Assembly: GCA_027071965.1 (NCBI GenBank)
Contig: JALSYJ010000196.1
Coordinates: 1-11,360, forward strand
DNA length: 11,360 bases
Direction: 5' to 3'
Source of the DNA: Robiginitomaculum sp.
GTDB taxonomy: Bacteria > Pseudomonadota > Alphaproteobacteria > Caulobacterales > Maricaulaceae
In this document: piece by piece, positions 1-6,664 of the stretch
Layout of the letters: each line of letters begins with the position of its first letter
Position numbering within the stretch: position 1 is the stretch's first letter
Program-made: the position numbers and the translations under genes
The notes under the pieces: model-generated
Database searches by the model: none
What the model was told of the DNA's origin: nothing
The model's input: only the letters and a program-made list of their open reading frames with translations

Positions 1-718
1 AAGCCAGAAAAACCGCAGCATAAGCAACGTCTTCTGGTTCGCCAATGCGCCCCATTGGAATACCCCGTGCCAGCATCTTGTCACGTTCGGCATCACTTTC
101 AATCCCAAACGCCTCGCTGAGGCCATCAAGTATTGGGGTTCTGATAAACACCGGATGAATGGAATTAGAGCGAATTTCATAACCGGAACCGGCACAGTGC
201 AAGGCTACAGATTTTGATAACAGCCAAACGGCTGCTTTTGCTGCATTATAGGCTGCCATTGAACCTGCTGCGTACAACCCGGCAATAGAAGACATGTTTA
301 TAATTGATCCGGGCTGGTTCTGTCTTAGATATTTCATCGCATGCTTACAGCCTAAAAATACCGAATCCACATCTACATCCATTACCCTTTTAAAGCTTTC
401 CAGACTTTCATCCTCTACCGATGCTATGACCCCGATACCGGCATTATTGACCAGTATACTAATGCCGCCCATGGCTTCATTGGCCTGCTCCAGCGCGCTG
501 ATCCATTGATCCTCTTTGGCAACATCATGAGCAAAGGCCGATGCAGAACCCTGCCGGATTGAATTTAATTCATCCGCAATTTTGCTGGCACCGGGCAGGT
601 CAATATCAGTTATTGCCACTTGTGCCCCCTGCTCGACGAACATTCTGGCAATGGCAACGCCAAGTCCGCTGGCACCACCAGTAATAAACGCCTTCTTTCC
701 TGCCAGTCTTTCACCCAT
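1..718 (-). CDS. SDR family NAD(P)-dependent oxidoreductase (3' end outside window)
   Basis: Classical short-chain dehydrogenase/reductase; 239 residues are visible and the C-terminus lies beyond the left edge (the family is usually about 250-260). The Rossmann glycine motif TGGASGLG is at residues 13-20, the NNAG motif at 91-94, and the catalytic Ser144, Tyr157 and Lys161 sit in a YNAAK context. Asp38 at the end of the second strand suggests preference for NAD(H) over NADP(H); this is inference from the family. The Asn of the usual Asn-Ser-Tyr-Lys tetrad appears as Asp116 (context VDVDSVFLG). The ATG at 716-718 overlaps the last 8 bases of the upstream pterin dehydratase gene, so the two are probably translationally coupled. 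The substrate cannot be deduced; 3-oxoacyl reductase-like, alcohol or sterol dehydrogenase activities are all possible. Confidence 0.93.
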   Translation of the reverse strand, partial: MGERLAGKKAFITGGASGLGVAIARMFVEQGAQVAITDIDLPGASKIADELNSIRQGSASAFAHDVAKEDQWISALEQANEAMGGISILVNNAGIGVIASVEDESLESFKRVMDVDVDSVFLGCKHAMKYLRQNQPGSIINMSSIAGLYAAGSMAAYNAAKAAVWLLSKSVALHCAGSGYEIRSNSIHPVFIRTPILDGLSEAFGIESDAERDKMLARGIPMGRIGEPEDVAYAAVFLA

Positions 719-1034
719 CATCACTACTCCTTGCAATTTGATCCATAAATTTTGCCATTTTAATATCCCGCTGTGTAACGCCATCCGCATCATGGGTGCT
801 AAGCAGAACCTCAACCCGGTTGTAAACATTAAACCATTCTGGATGGTGATCCATTTTTTCCGCCAGTAGGGCAATACGGGTCATAAAGCCAAAGGCCTGA
901 TTAAAGTCATCAAACACAAAACTTTTTGTAATGGCATCACGCGCATTATCGGCACTCCAGCCAGACAACTCCGTTAGTGCTGTATTGGCGCCCAGCTTTT
1001 CAATCATCGCAAGTCCTTTTCTATTTTTGTTCAT
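711..1034 (-). CDS. phhB: 4a-hydroxytetrahydrobiopterin dehydratase (PCD/DCoH)
   Basis: Pterin-4a-carbinolamine dehydratase, which dehydrates the 4a-hydroxy-tetrahydropterin left by aromatic amino acid hydroxylases to quinonoid dihydropterin. The family signature is clear: EKMDHHPEW, then Tyr/Asn, a His in LLSTHDADGVT and a closing Asp. The protein is 107 residues from the ATG at 1032-1034, which has AAGGA 7 bases upstream. A second ATG at 1005-1007 also has AAGGA, 6 bases upstream, and would give 98 residues starting MIEKLGAN, closer to the family's usual N-terminus and length; either start is possible. It overlaps the SDR gene by 8 bases. No phenylalanine hydroxylase is in view, so its pterin role here is inferred from the family. 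Confidence 0.93.
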   Translation of the reverse strand: MNKNRKGLAMIEKLGANTALTELSGWSADNARDAITKSFVFDDFNQAFGFMTRIALLAEKMDHHPEWFNVYNRVEVLLSTHDADGVTQRDIKMAKFMDQIARSSDDG

Positions 1035-1095
1035 CAGCTATTCCTTAACACCCTTTTGGCAGTATGGACAAATAAACATCAATTTGGAGCATGTC

Positions 1096-1365
1096 ATGAC
1101 GCATTTCCTAGTTTCCGATGAAAATCCGGCTGGACACAAACTAGAAGACTTATTGTGCAATTTACGAGCTGATATTATTAGCCGATGCAATAAAATCACC
1201 AATGATCAGCGACCAGAAGCAATGGCCGTATTGTCTAACAATGTGAAAATTCTTGATCATTTGACCGAGTCTATTGTTCTGGCAACTGAATCCACCAGAA
1301 TTCTGGATCGTTCCTTTGGCCCCTCTACATCAGAAAAAGGCGGCCCGGCAAGAATTGGCGTTTAG
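1096..1365 (+). CDS. small conserved-looking hypothetical protein
   Basis: An 89-residue soluble protein that I cannot assign to a named family. The ATG at 1096 is preceded by GGAG with about 7 bases of spacing. The frame is open further upstream to an ATG at 931, but that part runs antisense to the pterin dehydratase and has no ribosome site at its start. The sequence looks helical: a charged N-terminal part with LEDLLCNLRADII (residues 17-29), a middle helix EAMAVLSNNVKIL (41-53), then LTESIVLATESTRILDRSFGP (split over 56-76) and a Gly/Pro tail ending GGPARIGV. There is no signal peptide or membrane segment. It is divergent from the pterin dehydratase gene (61 bases apart) and convergent with the sigma-factor gene (33 bases apart). 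The compositional look is of a real gene; its function is unknown. Confidence 0.72.
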   Translation: MTHFLVSDENPAGHKLEDLLCNLRADIISRCNKITNDQRPEAMAVLSNNVKILDHLTESIVLATESTRILDRSFGPSTSEKGGPARIGV

Positions 1366-1398
1366 GAACTAAGCTACCATTTATGCCGACTATAAGGA

Positions 1399-1992
1399 TC
1401 AGTGTTCCGTATCCTTTATGGTCATATCAGTGCGCTTGCCCAGAGTTTTTCTTGCCCGGTAAATTCTGGTCTCAACAGCTTTGACACTGATCCCTAATAT
1501 TCTGGCGGCCTCGCCATGACTCATTTCTTCAATTACACATAAAATCAGTGGTGCTCGCAAAGCATCTGGCAGATTGGCAATTTGCTTGCTCAATTGGCCA
1601 AGCTCGTTTTGGGCAAGCATTTGCTGCTCCGGGTTATCTGCAGCTTCAAGATTAGTAACCTGATCCTCTATTTTGCTCGTCATTCTAAGCAAAAATTTGC
1701 GGGTTTTTCGTTTGCGGCCCAGGTCACGACACTTATTCAGTGTAATCCGGTAAAGCCAGGTTGATACTGCATATTTGGGATTATAACGGCCAAGGTTGCG
1801 GTGCGCGGCAACAAATGTGTCTTGCACTATATCTTCTGCATCATCAGGATCGTCCACATGTCGCAATGCAAATCTATACAATGGTAACTTAAATCTTCGC
1901 ATTAAAAGCGTAAAAGCATGGTCATCCTGCCCTGCAGCACGCTGTATCAGCGACCGGTCGCTTTGCTCATCAGTGTCAGTTGGTTGCGGCAT
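1399..1992 (-). CDS. ECF-type sigma-70 family RNA polymerase sigma factor (CnrH-like position)
   Basis: A 197-residue extracytoplasmic-function sigma factor with only regions 2 and 4. Region 2 spans about residues 26-92 and includes DAEDIVQDTF (51-60) and the promoter-recognition stretch STWLYRITLNKCRD (77-90). Region 4 spans about 135-190 with the helix-turn-helix HGEAARILGISVKAVETRIY (159-178). The ATG at 1990-1992 lies inside the 3' end of the CnrX-like gene (17-base overlap) and has no clear Shine-Dalgarno, which fits translational coupling. It is the last gene of the copper operon. By analogy with CnrYXH of Cupriavidus, where CnrH is held by CnrY and released on metal binding to CnrX, it probably activates its own operon; the target promoter could not be read confidently from the sequence. 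Confidence 0.95.
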   Translation of the reverse strand: MPQPTDTDEQSDRSLIQRAAGQDDHAFTLLMRRFKLPLYRFALRHVDDPDDAEDIVQDTFVAAHRNLGRYNPKYAVSTWLYRITLNKCRDLGRKRKTRKFLLRMTSKIEDQVTNLEAADNPEQQMLAQNELGQLSKQIANLPDALRAPLILCVIEEMSHGEAARILGISVKAVETRIYRARKTLGKRTDMTIKDTEH

Positions 1993-2407
1993 GGAGCGAG
2001 CGGATCACTATTTCATCGAATTCTTCAACCTGATCTGCCGTCAATACGGCGCGCATCTTGAAAATATGCTGTAAGGTTTCCTTTTGCAGCTCGCTTAGGA
2101 CTTCCATATATTCTGCACCGGCCTGTGTGACTTCCTCGGAAAATTCATGATCTTTTTGAATTGCATCTGCCAATGACCCATTGGCTGCTTTTAGAAGGTT
2201 TTCCAATTCTTGCTTGCGCTTGGCAAAAGACTCCTCAAGAACATAAAACTCCTGTAATTGCTCTGCAGTCAGGTTAAGCGATGTGTGAATTTCCTCGTGC
2301 AAGTCCGGCTGCTCAGCCTCATTGGCAATCAACAGTGATTTACCGATCCACACCCCGGCAAGTCCGGCAACCAGACTAAGCAAAATAGCCAATACAGTAT
2401 TGCGCAT
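1976..2407 (-). CDS. CnrX-like periplasmic heavy-metal sensor
   Basis: A 143-residue membrane-anchored periplasmic metal sensor of the CnrX/Spy-like metal-resistance family. One N-terminal helix (about residues 4-27) is followed by an all-helical domain. Aligned from memory to Cupriavidus CnrX without gaps, the ligand positions His42, His46, Glu63, His119 and Met123 correspond here to His37, His41, Glu58, His114 and Met118, and blocks such as LLKAANGSLADAI and HIFKMRAVL are close to CnrX. I chose the ATG at 2405-2407 because GGGGA lies 8 bases upstream; a TTG at 2411-2413 would add two residues but sits only 2 bases from that site. It starts 15 bases after the anti-sigma gene and overlaps the sigma gene. 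The metal sensed in this copper operon is unknown. Confidence 0.9.
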   Translation of the reverse strand: MRNTVLAILLSLVAGLAGVWIGKSLLIANEAEQPDLHEEIHTSLNLTAEQLQEFYVLEESFAKRKQELENLLKAANGSLADAIQKDHEFSEEVTQAGAEYMEVLSELQKETLQHIFKMRAVLTADQVEEFDEIVIRSLHAATN

Positions 2408-2422
2408 CCCCAAAATCCCCGT

Positions 2423-2698
2423 TTAGTTTTTTATCATCGACATAATGCTGTAGACCGGGGCATTGGAAAACGCCATCAATACCGGGTCAGTGTGCTTTTG
2501 ATCAGCACCGACCACTCCGCCAATAAACAGAACAAGGGCTATCGAGGCAACTCGCAATAGCATGAGCGTATCAAAACCAAAGCCGGAAGCTTCATTTTTA
2601 TTGATGGTTTCCCAGACCCTTGCCTCCAGGCCGGCTAGACGGTCTTCATCTATCGGTTTCGATAGCAAGGACAGGTTTTTTGAAAGTTTATCGCTCAT
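2423..2698 (-). CDS. short single-helix membrane protein, probable anti-sigma factor (CnrY-like)
   Basis: A 91-residue protein with a charged cytoplasmic N-terminal part (about residues 1-43, including LAGLEARVWETINKN), one transmembrane helix (about 44-65, TLMLLRVASIALVLFIGGVV) and a short periplasmic tail of about 26 residues. There is no zinc-finger HxxxCxxC motif, so it is not a ZAS-type anti-sigma factor. The size, topology and position just upstream of the CnrX-like sensor and sigma factor match CnrY, which binds the sigma factor through its cytoplasmic N-terminus and couples to CnrX in the periplasm. The assignment rests mostly on topology and gene order, since CnrY proteins are poorly conserved. 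Its ATG overlaps the stop codon of the NTF2-like gene (ATGA). Confidence 0.78.
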   Translation of the reverse strand: MSDKLSKNLSLLSKPIDEDRLAGLEARVWETINKNEASGFGFDTLMLLRVASIALVLFIGGVVGADQKHTDPVLMAFSNAPVYSIMSMIKN

Positions 2699-3153
2699 GA
2701 CGTGTGAAGGTGTTTAATTTTCCAAGTCCCATCAACACGTTTCAAGATGGCGGTGCCCCGGCCCATCTTGTCAGTATCCTTACCCTTATAGGTGTAGGAT
2801 TTTTCAATGGAAAATGTAGCAAAGGCCCAATCACCGGCAATGGTGCTTTGTATTCCCTGAAACTCGAACTTGTGAAACTTCAAATCAGGGTTGGCAAATT
2901 CTGGCGCCAGATGATGGTCACGATAACTGGCCCAGCCCGTGTCGCTTCCTGCTCCTTCAAAAATTGTGAAATCTTTTCCTTCGGCCATTACGCTGCGGCC
3001 CATGGCATCCATATCACCCTTGTTGATTGCTGCGGAATAGGTCTGCAAAACCGTGGTGACAGATTGCTGATCCGCACTGGGCTCAGCAAAGGCACCATTG
3101 CTGCCAAATATTGCCAGAACAAATGCAGTAAAAATAATTGACAGGGTTTTCAT
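2695..3153 (-). CDS. exported NTF2-like (SnoaL/DUF4440) protein
   Basis: A 152-residue secreted protein. A Sec signal peptide covers residues 1-23 with a likely cut at AFA|EPS. The mature part has an NTF2-like fold pattern: an N-terminal helix TVLQTYSAAINKGDMDAM, a middle portion, and closing strands ending GTWKIKHLHTS, typical of the SnoaL/DUF4440 group. The mature part has several His residues (80, 81, 94, 148, 150) but no cysteine. The start is the ATG at 3151-3153, which has GGAG 7 bases upstream; an in-frame ATG at 3159 is only 1 base from that GGAG. It follows the DUF2231 gene by 43 bases and overlaps the anti-sigma gene by 4 bases, so it belongs to the operon. Its periplasmic role, possibly metal or small-ligand binding, is unknown. 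Confidence 0.85.
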   Translation of the reverse strand: MKTLSIIFTAFVLAIFGSNGAFAEPSADQQSVTTVLQTYSAAINKGDMDAMGRSVMAEGKDFTIFEGAGSDTGWASYRDHHLAPEFANPDLKFHKFEFQGIQSTIAGDWAFATFSIEKSYTYKGKDTDKMGRGTAILKRVDGTWKIKHLHTS

Positions 3154-3196
3154 AAGCATACTCCAAAATTTGCTAAACTACAGGCTATTCTACATA

Positions 3197-3913
3197 TTAT
3201 CCAAAACCAGGCAATAAATGCTTTAACCCACCATGGGCCAATGCCCCGCCCAGAAATCCATTTACGGCCACACTTAATGCCATAGTAAACAAGAGCGCAT
3301 TAAACAAAAAACCTGATTTGGATGCGGATCTCTTCTTGGCACGTTCCATAAACCAGACAGTCAAAAACGCCAGCACTACCATGCTGGTTCCAAGGACACG
3401 ATGAACAACCATTACCGGCCCCTCAGAATCAACCGGAGGCCCGGCATGTCCCCAACCCATGGCCGCTGCCACCACTATTGAAGCCGTGGCCAGCCAGACC
3501 AGAAAACGAACTGTATCGGTAAAGTTTGGTGTTACACCTATCAGTAACAGGAACTGCGCCAAAGCAGCCGTTAAAAACAGCGCTATGGGAAAGTGCACAA
3601 GCAGAGGGTGAAATTTTCCAAAATAGGATGCTACTTTTGAGAATGTTGAACTGTCAGGTGAACTGCCCCAGTGTGGGTGTTCCTTAGGGGTCTCTTCCTC
3701 ATTTATTGTTGCGCCCTCATCGGCAAGAGCAGTTTGCGCACCGTTTTGGTCAATGGTTACAGCCGATTGAGCCGTTGGAGCCTTATCTTCAGAAGATGCA
3801 TGACCAGCAGGGCCGGCAATTGATGCGCTCGCCCAAAAAAACAGAGCAATAATAAAAAACAGGCCAGAGATAAAATATGGCTGGCGGCGGATTATAACAG
3901 CATGAGAACTCAT
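3197..3913 (-). CDS. DUF2231-type multi-helix inner-membrane protein
   Basis: A 238-residue membrane protein. Residues about 11-33 form a signal-like first helix, residues 34-98 a hydrophilic Ala/Glu-rich periplasmic stretch, and four helices follow at about 104-125, 135-155, 170-189 and 203-225. The block FHPLLVHFPIALFLTA (101-116) is the hallmark of the DUF2231 family. His102, His107, His156, His171 and His227 lie at helix ends or within helices, so heme or metal binding is conceivable; that is inference. Its ATG has AGGA 7 bases upstream. It lies 68 bases after copB and 43 bases before the NTF2-like gene, in the same orientation. Its biochemical role is not established; the operon context suggests copper or redox handling at the inner membrane. 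Confidence 0.85.
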   Translation of the reverse strand: MSSHAVIIRRQPYFISGLFFIIALFFWASASIAGPAGHASSEDKAPTAQSAVTIDQNGAQTALADEGATINEEETPKEHPHWGSSPDSSTFSKVASYFGKFHPLLVHFPIALFLTAALAQFLLLIGVTPNFTDTVRFLVWLATASIVVAAAMGWGHAGPPVDSEGPVMVVHRVLGTSMVVLAFLTVWFMERAKKRSASKSGFLFNALLFTMALSVAVNGFLGGALAHGGLKHLLPGFG

Positions 3914-3931
3914 ATTTATTTCCTGATTATG

Positions 3932-3948
3932 ATCTGTCCAAAACAGAT
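3932..3948. repeat. short inverted repeat between copB and the DUF2231 gene
   Basis: Perfect 6-base arms ATCTGT and ACAGAT separated by CCAAA, placed in the 68-base gap between copB and the DUF2231 gene. There is no T-run after it in the direction of transcription, so it is not a standard terminator. It could be a small mRNA hairpin that tunes expression between the two genes, or chance. Confidence 0.4.
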
Positions 3949-3981
3949 GCTCGCTTTGAACACCTGATAAAACAGCTTAGA

Positions 3982-4737
3982 CTAAAACCACAGCCGAATA
4001 CCAGCAACTACAGATGTTGTTGCTACCGGTTCGTTTGCAAGACGGCGAAAATCTGCGGTTCTGCCAACGGCACTGCTCCACTCAACACCGACATATGGTG
4101 CAAATTCACGTTTTATTTCGTACCGAAGCCGAAAGCCAAACTCCACAGTGCTAAGCCCTGAACCAATACCCTGACTGACCACATCCTGCGCAGCAATACT
4201 CGCCTCCATACGCGGCTGACCGATAAGACGCTGCGTAAACAGGACGTCGTATTCGGCCTCCATCCGACCGGTAAGATCACCCTTGTCACTTAAAAAAAGC
4301 GCAGTATCAATTTCGAACCAATAAGGTGCCAGCCCCTGAATTCCTGCTACTGCATAAGTGGTCGGATCAAGCCCCGGGCCCACATCTTGACGAATTCCCA
4401 CCTGAAAATCAAAAAAGGAAGAAATCATCCGGCTGTAGAGCCCCTGCAATTCCGCTTCACCGAAACTGCCATTAAAATCACCATCAGCCTCAACCTTGAA
4501 CCAGAACTTGTTCAGATCAGTGCCAATCCAGCCTTGAGTATCCATCAGATAGCTGGTCTCGCCATTATCAAATGCCAGTTCAGCCCGATCAACCTGAAAG
4601 AAGGTGAAGGTCATTGAATCATCCAGTGGATGCGGCCATGAAGCCGGGGATCCGGTAGGCGGATATTCCTGGGCAAAAGCCGTAGTGGTCATTGAAAAAA
4701 TCAAGGCGCCAAGAAGAAGGGGGTATCTAATGTTCAT
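3982..4737 (-). CDS. copB: CopB/PcoB-family outer-membrane copper resistance protein
   Basis: A 251-residue outer-membrane protein of the CopB/PcoB family, which binds copper and acts together with CopA. A Sec signal peptide ends near residue 22 (AFA|QEY). The mature protein has the family's alternating beta-barrel strands, for example FTFFQVDRAEL, GQPRMEASIAAQDV and SGLSTVEFGFRLRYEI, and ends in a terminal Phe (GIRLWF), typical of outer-membrane barrels. It lacks the long Met/His-rich N-terminal stretch found in many CopB proteins; only a short Pro-rich linker precedes the barrel. The start has GGGAG 7 bases upstream and overlaps the copA stop codon by 4 bases (ATGA), so the pair is translationally coupled. 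Confidence 0.95.
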   Translation of the reverse strand: MNIRYPLLLGALIFSMTTTAFAQEYPPTGSPASWPHPLDDSMTFTFFQVDRAELAFDNGETSYLMDTQGWIGTDLNKFWFKVEADGDFNGSFGEAELQGLYSRMISSFFDFQVGIRQDVGPGLDPTTYAVAGIQGLAPYWFEIDTALFLSDKGDLTGRMEAEYDVLFTQRLIGQPRMEASIAAQDVVSQGIGSGLSTVEFGFRLRYEIKREFAPYVGVEWSSAVGRTADFRRLANEPVATTSVVAGIRLWF

Positions 4738-6626
4738 AAGATTTCTCCCTCATATGGTGAAACTTCAACAACCCGGAACATGCCCATGTCCATATGAAAC
4801 AAAAGGTGACAATGAAATGCCCAGCGCCCGGGAACATCCGGTGTGACCAGCAATGAAACCCGCTCTGCGGGCTTTACAGATATGGTATGCTTGCGCGGCA
4901 GATACTCACCATTGCCATTTTCCAATTCCATCCACATACCATGCAAATGGATCGGGTGATCCATCATGGTGTCATTGACCAGAATAAGCCGCAGTCTTTC
5001 ATTGTGTGAAAACCGGATAGGGCTGTTGACCTCGGAAAATTTCTTGCCATCAAATGACCACATATATCGTTCCATATTGCCAGTTAAGTGTAGCTCAACC
5101 TCACGATCAGGGGTCTTTTGGTTGTACGGCTTTAAGGCACGCAAATCATTATAAACCAACACTCTGTGGCCAACATCCTTCAAACCGGTTCCCGGCTCGC
5201 CCAGGCGGTTTCGCTGTACATCGGCAACTGATATTGCGCCTGGCCCATGGTGGTCGGGGCCGTGACGGGCTACAATCGGCCCGACTCCGGCCATGTCCAT
5301 GCCGCCATGACCCATTTTACTGTGATCGACTTCACCGGAGCTCATGTCCATGGCGCCCATATCCATATCACCATGGTTCATTTTACTGTGATCGACCTCA
5401 TCGGATCCCATATCCATGGAACCCATATCCATGTCGCCATGATCCATTTTGCTATGATCGACTTCACCGGAGTTCATGTCCATGGCGCCCATATCCATAT
5501 CGCCATGATCCATACCCATATCCATCATGGTACGCATGGGCGGATCACGCAGATCAGGAATTTCAGCACTCATGCCCAGACGCGGAGCAAGCGTAGCCCG
5601 TGCAGCACCGCTTCTGTCCATAGACTCGGCAAAAACAGTATATGCCCGATCATCTTTTGGGGTGACAATTACGTCATAGGTTTCCGCAACAGCAATTTGC
5701 ATTTCATCAACGGTTACCGGCTCAACATTTTGGCCGTCGGCCTGAACAACTGTCATCTCAAGGCCCGGAATACGGAAATTAAAATAGCTCATGGTAGCGG
5801 CATTGATAATACGCAAGCGAACCCGCTCACCCGGACGAAACAGCCCCGTCCAATTATCGCTCGGCCCATGACCGTTAATCATATAGGTATATATGTGACC
5901 GGTAATATCAGCGATATCGGTAGGGGTCATGCGCATATTGCCCCAGGACATCCGATCCCGCCAAGTAGCAGCAAAACCTTTTTTCTTCACATCCTCAAAG
6001 AATGTTCCAACAGTACGTTGCTGATAGTTTAGATAATCACTTTGTTTTTTTAACTTGGCCAATACCTTGTAAGGGTTTTCAAACATCCAGTCTGACAGCA
6101 CCAGAACATGCTCGCGATCATAAGCGACCGGATCAGGCTCCGCCGGGTCAAGGATCATAGGGCCATAACAACCCAATTGTTCCTGCAGGCCCGAATGACT
6201 ATGATACCAATAGGTTCCGGCCTGATCTACCTTATATTTGTAAGTAAAGGTTTCTCCCGCCGGTATGCCGGGAAAAGAAACCCCGGGAACCCCGTCCATT
6301 TCAAAGGGCAGCAAAATGCCGTGCCAGTGAATGGACGTGGTCTCGTCAAGTTTATTGTGAACCCGAATGGTAACGGTTTCACCCTCTTTGAAGCGCATTA
6401 TCGGCCCGGGGACACCGCCATTTAAGGTTACGGCAGAGCCCTCACGGCCATCAACAAAAAACGGGGTCTTGGCAATATCAAGATCAAACTCATGCGGGCC
6501 GGTTCTTGGATCGGCTGGTGGCCAGATACCTGAGCCGCTACGCGCCCATGCTGGTATTAGATTGCCGGAGGCAAGCAAAGCTGCGCCAGCGGAAGCTGAA
6601 CCTAGAATTTGTCGTCGAGAAAACAT
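4734..6626 (-). CDS. copA: CopA/PcoA-family periplasmic multicopper oxidase
   Basis: A 630-residue copper-resistance multicopper oxidase, which oxidises Cu(I) to the less harmful Cu(II) in the periplasm and binds copper. A Tat signal is seen (SRRQILG at 3-9, hydrophobic core, cut near AWA|RS). The copper-site motifs are all present: HWHG at 100-103, HSH at 142-144, HPIHLHG at 557-563 and HCHLLFHMDMGM at 605-616, whose Cys606 is the type 1 copper ligand. Between the second and third cupredoxin domains, residues about 366-445, lies a Met/Asp/His-rich segment made of three 22-residue repeats plus a partial one, likely binding extra copper. The ATG has AGGGG 5 bases upstream. It follows the cupredoxin gene by 38 bases and overlaps copB by 4. 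Confidence 0.98.
   Translation of the reverse strand: MFSRRQILGSASAGAALLASGNLIPAWARSGSGIWPPADPRTGPHEFDLDIAKTPFFVDGREGSAVTLNGGVPGPIMRFKEGETVTIRVHNKLDETTSIHWHGILLPFEMDGVPGVSFPGIPAGETFTYKYKVDQAGTYWYHSHSGLQEQLGCYGPMILDPAEPDPVAYDREHVLVLSDWMFENPYKVLAKLKKQSDYLNYQQRTVGTFFEDVKKKGFAATWRDRMSWGNMRMTPTDIADITGHIYTYMINGHGPSDNWTGLFRPGERVRLRIINAATMSYFNFRIPGLEMTVVQADGQNVEPVTVDEMQIAVAETYDVIVTPKDDRAYTVFAESMDRSGAARATLAPRLGMSAEIPDLRDPPMRTMMDMGMDHGDMDMGAMDMNSGEVDHSKMDHGDMDMGSMDMGSDEVDHSKMNHGDMDMGAMDMSSGEVDHSKMGHGGMDMAGVGPIVARHGPDHHGPGAISVADVQRNRLGEPGTGLKDVGHRVLVYNDLRALKPYNQKTPDREVELHLTGNMERYMWSFDGKKFSEVNSPIRFSHNERLRLILVNDTMMDHPIHLHGMWMELENGNGEYLPRKHTISVKPAERVSLLVTPDVPGRWAFHCHLLFHMDMGMFRVVEVSPYEGEIL
5292..5513 (-). 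repeat. tandem 66-base repeats coding Met/His-rich copper-binding segment of CopA
   Basis: Three head-to-tail 66-base units (5448-5513, 5382-5447 and 5316-5381 in transcription order) followed by a partial unit down to 5292, all in frame within copA. Each unit encodes 22 residues that begin MDHGDMDMG or a close variant and end EVDHSK; the units differ at a few positions (residues 381, 385-387, 395, 403, 407-409, 417, 425 and 429). The high similarity suggests recent duplication by slippage or unequal recombination, so copy number may vary between strains. Each unit carries five Met and two His. Confidence 0.9.
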
Positions 6627-6664
6627 AAAAACCCCTGTTTATATCAGATCAAGGAACAAAATAT

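Noticed and set aside
931..1095. Upstream extension of the small plus-strand protein to an ATG at 931
   Set aside because: It overlaps the pterin dehydratase antisense and has no ribosome site, while the ATG at 1096 has one.
1366..1398. Possible terminator between the convergent small protein and sigma-factor genes
   Set aside because: No stable stem followed by a T-run is present in either direction.
5292..5513. CRISPR-like regularity of the 66-base repeats
   Set aside because: The units are contiguous, in frame and coding, with no spacers.
5247..6032. Long open frame of 261 codons on the plus strand, opposite copA
   Set aside because: It is the antisense shadow of the copA repeats and cupredoxin domains; its His-rich look comes from reading Met/Asp codons backwards, and copA is certain.
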